A program made the translations under genes and the position numbers. 64,000 bases of DNA from Janibacter alkaliphilus. GTDB lineage: Bacteria > Actinomycetota > Actinomycetes > Actinomycetales > Dermatophilaceae. A model generated the notes under the pieces. It worked only from the letters and a program-made list of their open reading frames with translations, searched no databases and had not been told where the DNA came from. Location: NCBI RefSeq assembly GCF_013408565.1, contig NZ_JACBZX010000001.1, positions 2,976,001 through 3,040,000 on the forward strand. The letters run 5' to 3'. Positions 56,324 to 63,463 of this stretch are shown here, one piece after another (the first letter of the stretch is position 1; each line of letters starts with the position of its first letter).

Positions 56324-56682
56324 TGCACGCCGACGCACGCAACCTCAGCACCGCACCCGCCGACCTGACCCCGCCCGGAGGGCCTGGCCTGGCACCCGCC
56401 GAAGGCGGGCTGCCCATCGCCGTGATGACGGTCCGCAGCCGTGCTTCGCACTCCAAGAGTTTCGGGGGCCTCATTCGTTCCTACGGGCGCGGCAAGGGCT
56501 TGTCGATTGCCGCGCCTTGCAACAACGCGCCTGGTCAGAAGCCGATTCCGTCTTCGCTGCGTCGCGTCGCCTCGCGGGTTCATTTGAGGTCTCATTTGGG
56601 GGTCAATACGGGGTCATTTAGGCGCCGCACCCCCTCTGCGGCCCTCCACGCCGCCTGCGACGGGGGTGGTCGCCGTGGCTAA
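56323..56682 (+). CDS. Doubtful ORF overlapping the putative origin
   Basis: A 119-codon frame begins at ATG 56323, overlapping the previous stop (TGATG). It is Arg/Ser/Ala-rich without a motif, spans the iteron-like repeats and overlaps the rep start by 17 bases. It may be a shadow frame over an untranslated origin region. I list it because no other gene fills 56324-56665. Confidence 0.25.
   Translation: MHADARNLSTAPADLTPPGGPGLAPAEGGLPIAVMTVRSRASHSKSFGGLIRSYGRGKGLSIAAPCNNAPGQKPIPSSLRRVASRVHLRSHLGVNTGSFRRRTPSAALHAACDGGGRRG
56580..56624. other. Iteron-like repeats, candidate replication origin
   Basis: TCATTT-type units begin at 56580, 56592, 56603 (variant TCAATA) and 56614, with steps of 12, 11 and 11 bases and a G-rich tail (GAGG, GGGG, GGGG, GGCG) in each. 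The phase is about one helical turn. The site lies 42 bases before the rep start and is lower in GC than its surroundings, as in initiator-binding regions. Confidence 0.55.
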
Positions 56683-58087
56683 GCAGGAGAACAACCCGAC
56701 GAGCATCGGGCTCACGCAGTACCTCGATCCGTCGTACTGGACCTGGGCTGCCGAGGACCCGAACGGGGCCGCGCTGCTCGAGCAGGGAGCCGGGGCGATC
56801 CTCGCCTACGTCGCGCAGCGGCTCGAGGCCATCGGCTGCGAGGTCATCGAGGCCTACGGAATCGTGCACGACAAGGATGAGCGCGAGGTCTGGAGCGACA
56901 CGGAGAAGGCTCTGGTGGTCGAGCCGAAGCCCGATCACCTGCACGCGGTCATCAAGTTCGCCAGCCGTGCGAAGAGCGCGCCGCTGGCTCGGCTCGCGTT
57001 CGGCATCGGCGTCGAGCCCCAGTACGTCGAGAAGCCGGGCCGCGGTCGGTACGCCTTCGACAACATGCTGTCGTACCTGACTCACGTGAAGTATGCGGAC
57101 AAGCATCAGTACGCGCCGTCGGAGGTCGCCACGGTGCGCGGGCCGGACTACCTCGGGATCGACGCCCAGCGCCGGGAGACCTGGCTCAAGGGGCGCGCCC
57201 ACGTGAAGAAGAAGGTCGTCGCGGAGAACTTCGAGGACATGCGGGAGCGGGTGCTGCAGGGCGAAATCACGCGGGATCAGATCATGCTCACGGACGAACT
57301 GTTCGACATCTACTCGCGGCATCAGCGGGAGATCGACGACGCGCTGTCGGCCTACGGCCAGCGCCGCGCGTACCGGGCGGCCGCGAAGCTGCGCGCCGGT
57401 GCCTTCTCGACGCACGTGGTGTTCGTCCACGGGGATGCCGGGATCGGCAAGACTCGGTTCGCAACGGATTTCTTCACCGAGGCGATTAGCGCGGCCAATG
57501 CACATGGCGAGCGGTGGCAGGTCTACCGTGCCGCGACGGGGAACCCATTGGATGACTGGCGGGGCGAGGAGGTGCTGCTGCTGGACGATCTGCGGGCCTC
57601 GGCGATGGACGCGAACGATTGGCTGCTGCTGCTCGATCCGTATAACGCCTCGCCTGCGAAGGCTCGGTACAAGAACAAGGGCGAGGTGGCTCCGCGCCTC
57701 ATCGTGATTACGGCGACGATCGAGCCGGTCGAGTTCTTCTACTACGCCCGCCAGAAGGGCAACGTGGACGAGGCGCTGGACCAGTTCATCCGCCGCCTGG
57801 CGTCGGTCGTGAAGGTCTACCGCGCCGACGACATCAACCGCTACCTCGTGCAGCACATCGGGAAGATCGAGCCCTACGAGTGGCACCAGTGCAGCATCCC
57901 GACCGCCGCGCACACGCCCGGCATGTACGGCAACGCGTACCACCAGAACGCCGGGTCGCGGGAACTGACGTACGGTCCGGAGACCTCGGCGGAACACGAC
58001 GCGGACGGTGCGGTCGCGGAGCTGCTCAGCGGGCTCGCGGTGCGAAGTCCGGACGTGCCGCTGGCGCTGATCGAAGGTGCCGCATGA
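56666..58087 (+). CDS. rep: Replication initiator: HUH endonuclease plus P-loop helicase (CRESS-like Rep)
   Basis: The 473-residue protein starts replication by nicking the origin. The N-terminal domain has Rep_2-type motifs: GIVHDKDE (65-72), the metal HUH site HLH at 91-93 in PKPDHLHAVIKF, and the nucleophile Tyr137 in MLSYLTH followed by KYADKHQY. The C-terminal half is a P-loop ATPase with Walker A GDAGIGKT (256-263), Walker B EVLLLDD (302-308) and a motif-C-like LIVITAT. This pairing is the layout of CRESS-DNA virus Reps and bacterial pCRESS plasmids. It overlaps mobC by ATGA. Confidence 0.87.
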   Translation: MVAVAKQENNPTSIGLTQYLDPSYWTWAAEDPNGAALLEQGAGAILAYVAQRLEAIGCEVIEAYGIVHDKDEREVWSDTEKALVVEPKPDHLHAVIKFASRAKSAPLARLAFGIGVEPQYVEKPGRGRYAFDNMLSYLTHVKYADKHQYAPSEVATVRGPDYLGIDAQRRETWLKGRAHVKKKVVAENFEDMRERVLQGEITRDQIMLTDELFDIYSRHQREIDDALSAYGQRRAYRAAAKLRAGAFSTHVVFVHGDAGIGKTRFATDFFTEAISAANAHGERWQVYRAATGNPLDDWRGEEVLLLDDLRASAMDANDWLLLLDPYNASPAKARYKNKGEVAPRLIVITATIEPVEFFYYARQKGNVDEALDQFIRRLASVVKVYRADDINRYLVQHIGKIEPYEWHQCSIPTAAHTPGMYGNAYHQNAGSRELTYGPETSAEHDADGAVAELLSGLAVRSPDVPLALIEGAA

Positions 58088-58674
58088 GCACCGATCAGCA
58101 TTCGCTCTTCCAGGGGGTCGAGGGGGCCGGAGGCCCCTCGCAAGCAGGGCTGGAGGACACGAGCGTCAGCGATGTGTCCGACAGGCCTACTGCTTGCCAC
58201 TCTGGCGTACAGGTGGAGCAGCAGACCGACTCCCAGGTGAACACCGGTCGGGCTGATGCGGAGGCTGTGCGTCAGAGTCACGGCGGCGCGAAGCGTCGTC
58301 GTGGGGGCCGCGCGAAGCTCGATACCGACTTCGGGGAGGAGACGCTCGCGGCGCTTCGCACTCGTGCGAAGCGGCTCGGGCTGGCTCCGAGCACGTGGGT
58401 ACGGACCGTCGTACGCGATGCCCTCCACGCCTCCCGCTCGGAGGAGTTGGACGCCGCCGTGGCGGCGCACCTGCTCGGGGTCGAGGCGCGTGTGCAGGCG
58501 TCGGCGGACGCTCGTGAGCTGGCTGCCCAGGTGCGCCCGCTGGCGATCAACGTCAACGACTTGGATCGCCGCGCGCGCGCCGGTGAGGCGGTGGCGCTGT
58601 CGTCGGAGGTGCCCGAGCTGATCGAGCTGCTGCGCGAGGTCCGCGCCTTGCTCGGGGATCGGACGGCCGCATGA
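58084..58674 (+). CDS. mobC: MobC-type mobilization accessory protein
   Basis: The 196-residue protein has a disordered first 70 residues, then a ribbon-helix-helix-like DNA-binding segment (RAKLDTDFGEETLAALRTRAKRLGLAPSTWVRTVVRDAL) and a C-terminal helical region, as in MobC. MobC helps the relaxase find and open oriT. The ATG overlaps the rep stop (ATGA), and the stop overlaps the relaxase start, so rep-mobC-mobA form one coupled unit. Confidence 0.8.
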   Translation: MSTDQHSLFQGVEGAGGPSQAGLEDTSVSDVSDRPTACHSGVQVEQQTDSQVNTGRADAEAVRQSHGGAKRRRGGRAKLDTDFGEETLAALRTRAKRLGLAPSTWVRTVVRDALHASRSEELDAAVAAHLLGVEARVQASADARELAAQVRPLAINVNDLDRRARAGEAVALSSEVPELIELLREVRALLGDRTAA

Positions 58675-59956
58675 GCACCACCCACTACAGCCGAGCACCA
58701 GCGCCGCCGACACCGAGCGCTATATCCGCGGGAAGGAGGACGAGCGGGGCGTCGCGATCACGTGCGAAGTGCCGGGAGGCCCTGGCGCATTCTCGGCGCG
58801 CGCACGGGCGCTCACGCAGAACACCACGCGCGAGGTCGAGGCGCTGCATTACCGGCAGTCTTTCAGCGACGAGGAGTTCGACCCGAAGAACCCGGAGCAC
58901 GTGCAGCGGGTGAACGATCTCGGCTATCAGCTCGCGAAGAAGATGCATCCGGATTCCGACTGCCTCGTGGTCAGTCATGTGGATGGGCGGGGAAAGAAGC
59001 CGCACAATCATATTTTGGTTCTCAATCACAACAACCGTACGGGTAAGGCGCTCTCGGACTATCGCACGTTCCACGACCGCAAGGCCGGGAATCAGAAAGG
59101 CGTGCAGTCGGCGAACGACGAGCTGATGCGCGAGCACGGGCTCTCGGTCGTGAAGCGGCTGGAGCGCGTGCCGAAGGACTGGGAGCTGCGCCGCGAGGAC
59201 TTCGCCGAGGGGTCGCTCGACCGCGAGATGGGCGACCGGATGAGCGCGGCGCTGGCAGATCCCCGCGCGGTGGACAAGGCCGGTCTCGAAGCGGTGATCG
59301 AGGAGCAGAACCAGCAGCTCGTCGATGACGGGGAGCGGGTGCCGCGGATGCGGCTGCACAGCCCCGTCAGCAAGAAGGGCAAGCGCGCCGGTCAGGAGAC
59401 CTGGACGCTCTAGATCGAGGACCGCCGCGGCGAGTCCGGGCGTGCCGAGCGCCGCAAACGCACGAGCGCACTCTCGGCGGACTTCACCCCGGAGGGCGCG
59501 CAGGCGTTCTTCGACTACCACCAGCAGCAGAAGGAGCAGGAACATGAGCGCAGCACTCGACAGGCTGAAGCAGCAGAACGGGCCCGTGCAGTCGCCGCAG
59601 CCGCTCGGCAGTCCGGAGACGATGGAGGCGTTGACCTCGATCCTCACCGCCGTCGAGGCGCAGAACGCGAGGCTCGACCGGCTGGCCGAGCAGCAGAAGA
59701 AGCTCGCGGGGTTCGTGAAGGTCATGGACGAGGAGACGACGAGGCGGCTGGAGCGGATCACGACCCCGGCGTCGACCTCCTCGCCCTCCAGCGACGTGTC
59801 CGCGAGGATCGCGAGTATCGAGAGCAGGCAGAACGAGATCGCGAGCACGCTCGGCGAGTTCGCGCAGAGTCTCAACGGCGAGAGCTTGAACGCCGCGTCG
59901 CGAACCTTGGTCGCGGAGGCGCAGAAGAATCGCGCGGCTACGGCCTCGGCGATTGA
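58671..59956 (+). pseudogene. mobA: Relaxase MobA, broken by a frameshift and an amber codon
   Basis: The frame starts MSTTHYS at 58671, but the conserved next part (AADTERYIRGKEDERGVAITCEVPGGP) lies in a different frame, so one base is missing near 58690. The main frame keeps the relaxase HUH site SHVDGRGKKPHNHILVLNH. A TAG at 59411-59413 interrupts it; the same frame then runs on with ordinary coding-like residues (EDRRGESGRAERRKRTSAL) to a TGA at 59954-59956, overlapping mobB as mobA genes often do. CAG to TAG would explain the amber. The intact protein would have about 428 residues. Nicking is probably lost. Confidence 0.8.
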
Positions 59957-60443
59957 GGGTCTGAAGGTGCAGGCCACAACGAACCAGAAGCTTGTGAGCC
60001 AGGTCGGCGGCGCGGTGCAGCGGATCGAGAAGCGGACTGAGGAACGGGTCGAGAAGGCCGTCGAGCAGGTCGCCGGGGAGGCCTCGGCCACGATGACCGC
60101 GAACCTCGACGCCTCGAACGAGCGCGCCGAGCGGATGATGGCGGCGACGGCGAAGCTCGAAGCGCGTCAGCTCTGGTCGGCCGCCGCTGCGATGTGCCTC
60201 GCCCTGCTGCCGGTGGTCGTGGTCGTCGCCGGGCTCTGGATGGGCATCGCCGGTCTCATCACGGGCGCTCAGTGGGCGCTCGACGTGGACGGGCGCATCT
60301 GGCTCGGCATCGGGCGCTGGCTCGTGGTCTCCGTGGGTCTCGCCGGGGCCGGATACGGGCTCTTCGCGTCCGTCCGCTCGGCAGCCGGTCTCGTGGAGAC
60401 GTGGAAGGGTCGCGGGGTGCCGAAGTGGCCGAGGTGGCGATGA
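59544..60443 (+). CDS. mobB: MobB-like membrane-anchored mobilization protein
   Basis: The 299-residue protein has a long coiled-coil region (about 30-210) and two hydrophobic segments near the C-terminus (CLALLPVVVVVAGLWMGIAGLI and WLVVSVGLAGAGYGLFASV). MobB proteins stabilise the relaxosome and link it to the transfer machinery at the membrane. AAGGAG lies seven bases before the ATG. It overlaps the decayed relaxase frame, as in other plasmids. Confidence 0.7.
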   Translation: MSAALDRLKQQNGPVQSPQPLGSPETMEALTSILTAVEAQNARLDRLAEQQKKLAGFVKVMDEETTRRLERITTPASTSSPSSDVSARIASIESRQNEIASTLGEFAQSLNGESLNAASRTLVAEAQKNRAATASAIEGLKVQATTNQKLVSQVGGAVQRIEKRTEERVEKAVEQVAGEASATMTANLDASNERAERMMAATAKLEARQLWSAAAAMCLALLPVVVVVAGLWMGIAGLITGAQWALDVDGRIWLGIGRWLVVSVGLAGAGYGLFASVRSAAGLVETWKGRGVPKWPRWR

Positions 60444-60461
60444 TGGCTGGATCCGCTCGAG

Positions 60462-60773
60462 CTACCGGTTCCGATCAGCGGTCGAAGGATTCTCGCAGCA
60501 GCCGGTCCTGCGGCCTCGGTGCCGCCGCCCTAACCTGACGAGCATCCCCGCCGTGACGGCCATCACGACGGCGATCCCGGCACCGATGATCCAGGGGTTA
60601 CCGAGGAGCCCACCGACGCCCGCGAGTGCTCCGCCCGCCGCGATGAGCGGCAGGCCGCAACAGAGCAGCAACGGAAGCGCGCAGCATGCCAGCAAGAGCA
60701 GTCCGGTCCCTGCAGCGACGACGGGACCGGCGCGCCGTTCGTCGCGGTCCTGATCGGCGCTCGTCGTCTGCAC
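60462..60773 (-). CDS. MerT-like small mercury transport protein
   Basis: The 103-residue protein has two or three membrane segments and three vicinal Cys pairs: C30-C31 and C38-C39 in ACCALPLLLCCGLP, and C92-C93 after the last helix. Paired cysteines in the first helix and cytoplasmic side are the hallmark of MerT/MerF-type Hg(II) importers, though this sequence differs from the classic forms. It follows merA by 40 bases on the same strand. The GTG start is chosen; no strong binding site was seen. Confidence 0.65.
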   Translation of the reverse strand: MQTTSADQDRDERRAGPVVAAGTGLLLLACCALPLLLCCGLPLIAAGGALAGVGGLLGNPWIIGAGIAVVMAVTAGMLVRLGRRHRGRRTGCCENPSTADRNR

Positions 60774-60813
60774 CTCTTCAGGATGAGATCTCCCCGATTG
60801 CCTGCGCTGCCGG

Positions 60814-62235
60814 TCATGCGCAGCACGACAGCAGCGACGGGTCGGTGGTGAAGGCCTTCGCGGCGATCCGGATGCCCTCGGCCATCGTCAGGTAGGGAGC
60901 CCAGGCGTCGGCGATCTCGGCGACGGTCTTGCCGAGCACGTGGACACCGGCGGCGGCGAGCTCTCCGGCGTCCTTGGCGACGGCGGTCAGGCCGAGGATC
61001 TCGTTCGTGTCGGCGTTCACGACGATCTTGATGAACCCGCGGGTGTCGCGGTTGACCAGCGCGCGGGGCACGTGGTGCAGCGGCAGGACGCGGCAATCGC
61101 AGCGGATCCCCGCAGCAAGCACTTCCTTCTCGGTCATCCCGACCGCTCCGATCGCGGGCCCGGTGAACGTCACCCGCGGCAGGCGGGAATAGTCGACGGC
61201 ACGATCGGCGTCGGCGAACGCGTTCTCGGCGACGAGGGTGCCGTGGTGGGCGGCGACGTAGACGAACTCGGGGTGCCCGGTCACGTCGCCCGCGGCCCAG
61301 ATCCGCGGGTTCGAGGACCGCAGCCGGTCGGAGACGACCACCTCGCCGGAGTCCCCGGTCTTCACCCCGACCGCATCGAGGTTCAGGCCATCGGTGACGG
61401 GACGGCGTCCGAGGGCGACGAGCACCTGCTCGGCGCGGAACTCCTGCGAGTCGCCGGACACGTCGGCGGTCACGACGGCCTCGCCTCCCGTGCCGCGGGA
61501 GACCCGGGTGGGCACCACGCGGCGGACGACGCGGATGCCTTCGTCGGCGAACGCCTCCTGAAGCGCCTTGGACACCTCCGGCTCCTCCTTCGAGGCGAGC
61601 CGGGACCGCACCAGCAGCGTGACCTGCGAGCCGAGGCGAGCGAACAGCTGCGCCTGCTCCAGGGCGACGTAGCCGCCGCCGAGCACCAGCAACGACTCAG
61701 GAACCTCAGCGAGTTCCATTGCCGTGGTCGAGGTCAGGTACCCGGTCTCCTCCAGGCCGTCGATCGGCGGAGCCCACGGGCGAGAACCAGTCGCGACCAG
61801 GAAGTGGTCGGCCTCGATGGTCTCGACCGTCCCGTCGCCGGCGATGATCTCCAGTACCGGGGCGTCTGGGCCGCCGGCGAACGATGCATCGCCGCGGCGG
61901 ACCTGCCAGCCGTAGGAGTCGGCGACGTCGGCGTACTTCTCGCCGCGCAGCGACTCGACCAGCGCCTGCTTCCCGGCGATCAGCGCAGGCATGTCCACTG
62001 TCTCAGCCGTCGCCGCGATCCCCGGGAACCGGCCTGAAGCGTCGGCGGCGACGTGACGGGTGTCGGCAGCGGCGATGAGGGCCTTCGACGGCACGCAGCC
62101 GGTGTTCACGCAGGTGCCGCCGAGCGTCCCGCGCTCGATCATCACCACCGACTTGCCGAGCGTGGTCGCACGGATGGCGGCGGCGAATGCTCCGCCTCCG
62201 GATCCGATGATGGCGAGGTCGTACTTGGTAGGCAT
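60814..62235 (-). CDS. merA: Mercuric reductase
   Basis: The 473-residue FAD enzyme reduces Hg(II) to volatile Hg(0) with NADPH. The FAD loop is IIGSGGGAFAAAIRA, the redox pair is Cys42 and Cys47 in GGTCVNTGCVPSK, and the C-terminal metal-binding pair Cys471-Cys472 (SCCA) is present; these define MerA among the disulfide reductases. The N-terminal HMA metal domain is absent, as in many actinobacterial MerA. AGGAG precedes the ATG. It is divergent from merR across 105 bases. Confidence 0.93.
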   Translation of the reverse strand: MPTKYDLAIIGSGGGAFAAAIRATTLGKSVVMIERGTLGGTCVNTGCVPSKALIAAADTRHVAADASGRFPGIAATAETVDMPALIAGKQALVESLRGEKYADVADSYGWQVRRGDASFAGGPDAPVLEIIAGDGTVETIEADHFLVATGSRPWAPPIDGLEETGYLTSTTAMELAEVPESLLVLGGGYVALEQAQLFARLGSQVTLLVRSRLASKEEPEVSKALQEAFADEGIRVVRRVVPTRVSRGTGGEAVVTADVSGDSQEFRAEQVLVALGRRPVTDGLNLDAVGVKTGDSGEVVVSDRLRSSNPRIWAAGDVTGHPEFVYVAAHHGTLVAENAFADADRAVDYSRLPRVTFTGPAIGAVGMTEKEVLAAGIRCDCRVLPLHHVPRALVNRDTRGFIKIVVNADTNEILGLTAVAKDAGELAAAGVHVLGKTVAEIADAWAPYLTMAEGIRIAAKAFTTDPSLLSCCA

Positions 62236-62277
62236 CGCTGCTCCTGTCAGTCCTTGGCTTTCTGCTCTGTCTCAGCC

Positions 62278-62309
62278 ATACTGGACCTTCCAGTGCAGGG
62301 GAAGGTCAA
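62278..62309 (-). promoter_or_regulatory. merA promoter with MerR operator in a 20-bp spacer
   Basis: On the minus strand, -35 TTGACC (62304-62309) and -10 CAGTAT (62278-62283) are 20 bases apart, longer than the ideal 17 and typical of MerR-activated promoters. The operator is a perfect 8-bp inverted repeat, GACCTTCC at 62284-62291 and GGAAGGTC at 62300-62307, filling the spacer. MerR would twist this DNA to allow transcription when Hg(II) binds. Confidence 0.8.
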
Positions 62310-62340
62310 GCCTGCTCCTGCCGAACGATCGGAGGCCGCG

Positions 62341-62730
62341 ATGCGCATCGGAGAACTCGCCGAACGCGCGGGCACCACGGCGAAGACGCTCCGCTTCTAC
62401 GAGGGGCAGGGGCTGCTTCCGCCGGCCGAGCGCACGCAGTCCGGCTATCGCGACTACGCACCCGAGACGGTCGCCCGGATCGACTTCGTCCACCGCGGCC
62501 AGGCCGCGGGCCTCACCCTCGCCCAGATCCGCCAGATCCTCGACATCCGCGACGGCGGCCATGCGCCCTGCGAGCACGTGCGCGACCTGCTTGACGTGCG
62601 CCTCGCTGAGATCGAGCAGCAGATCGCGCAGCTCTCCGTGCTGCGCGACACTATCGCGGACCTCAGACAGGACGCCGCGCACCCGGACCCTGAAACGTGC
62701 AGCACCGATCAAGTGTGTAGGTACTTGTAG
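62341..62730 (+). CDS. merR: MerR family mercury-responsive regulator
   Basis: The 129-residue protein has the MerR winged HTH (MRIGELAERAGTTAKTLRFYEGQGLLPP), a dimer helix, and a C-terminal metal-binding set: Cys77 in PCEHVRDLLD, and Cys120 and Cys126 in TCSTDQVCRYL. These match the three ligands of Hg-binding MerR proteins. GGAGG is five bases before the ATG. It reads toward attR, away from merA. Confidence 0.9.
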   Translation: MRIGELAERAGTTAKTLRFYEGQGLLPPAERTQSGYRDYAPETVARIDFVHRGQAAGLTLAQIRQILDIRDGGHAPCEHVRDLLDVRLAEIEQQIAQLSVLRDTIADLRQDAAHPDPETCSTDQVCRYL

Positions 62731-62756
62731 ACGACGGTAGCCAATGACTCCAACGC

Positions 62757-62785
62757 TACAACCCCGATATGCGCTAGCCGTACCC
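62757..62785. other. attR, right junction of the integrated element
   Basis: The element half ends CTACAACCCCG, then ATAT (62767-62770), then the host half GCGCTAGCCGTACCC. The TAG stop of the host secreted-protein gene (62774-62776, read on the minus strand) lies in the host half, so that gene keeps its own end. Confidence 0.82.
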
Positions 62786-63250
62786 GCTCCACACCGAGCT
62801 GTCGGTCACCCAGCGGTACCGGTTCACCGGGTCCTTCAGGGTCGTCAGCTCGCCGCCGCGCACGGTGATCACCCGGTGCTCGAAGGTGTGCGCCCCGGCG
62901 CTGGTCATGAGCACCAGCTCGTAGCCGGCGACCCCGTCGATCCGGGCCGCCCCGTAGAAGGGGTTCTCCGTCGCGATGTGCGCCGAGATCGGCGTGCGGG
63001 TGGACATGACCTCGCCGGTGGCGGTGACCACCCGCAGACCCACCGAGCTGGACCAGCGGCCGTGCACGGCGACGGAGTCGCGCTGGCCGTCGCCGTCGAC
63101 GTCGGCGCGGGAGACGATCTCGCAGCCGCTGATCCCGCTGCACGCGTCGTCGCTGGTCGTGGTGCTCGCCTGGGCGCTCGGCATCCCGGCGAGCAGGGTG
63201 GCGGCCGCCCCGATGGTGGCCAGTGCGGTGGTGCGGCGTGCTGCGGACAT
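62774..63250 (-). CDS. Secreted protein with FG-GAP-like calcium-binding repeat
   Basis: The 158-residue protein has a signal peptide (TTALATIGAAATLLAGMPSAQA) and then DVDGDGQRDSVAVHG, a calcium-binding loop as in FG-GAP/VCBS repeats; GYELVLMTSAGAHTF may be a further repeat. It would be exported. The 3' end is at the right junction of the element, but the stop codon belongs to the host side, so it does not appear truncated by the insertion. A frameshift before insertion cannot be excluded. Confidence 0.75.
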   Translation of the reverse strand: MSAARRTTALATIGAAATLLAGMPSAQASTTTSDDACSGISGCEIVSRADVDGDGQRDSVAVHGRWSSSVGLRVVTATGEVMSTRTPISAHIATENPFYGAARIDGVAGYELVLMTSAGAHTFEHRVITVRGGELTTLKDPVNRYRWVTDSSVWSGYG

Positions 63251-63463
63251 CTCGATCCCCTGTCTCCTCGCGACTCCCCTGCGGCGTCGCACACCCGAGG
63301 ACGCCGTACCCCAGGACCTGGTTCGGACACGGTTCGGTCTCGCCCCTTCGTGCCGGTCCGTGCGCCGGCTTCTTCGCAGGTCACGACCACGCCACACCCG
63401 CCGGAACCCGCCCCTCCCACCAGGCCGGGATGCGAGGATGACCCGGACGAAGGGGGTGTTGCC

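Larger units (their letters stand above)
54205..62770. mobile_element. Integrated mobilizable plasmid-like element with mercury resistance
   Basis: The 8.56-kb segment is bounded by attL and attR sharing ATAT. It contains a serine integrase, two small genes, an iteron-like site, an HUH-helicase Rep, mobC, a broken mobA, mobB, and a merT-like/merA/merR module. It has integration, replication, mobilization and cargo modules but no phage structural genes and no type IV secretion genes, so it is an integrated mobilizable plasmid rather than a prophage or ICE. The relaxase damage suggests it can no longer be mobilized on its own. Confidence 0.85.

Noticed and set aside
58671..58770. Programmed ribosomal frameshift in the relaxase
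   Set aside because: There is no slippery run or downstream structure at the shift point, and a separate amber codon later in the same gene points to decay.
54205..62770. Prophage or integrative conjugative element
   Set aside because: There are no phage structural, packaging or lysis genes, and no type IV coupling protein or secretion genes. The content is plasmid-like.
62774..63250. Host secreted protein split in two by the element, with its C-terminus at 53985-54206
   Set aside because: Orientation fits, but the TAG stop lies on the host side of attR, and in the rebuilt site the two frames do not match. Two adjacent genes explain the data better.
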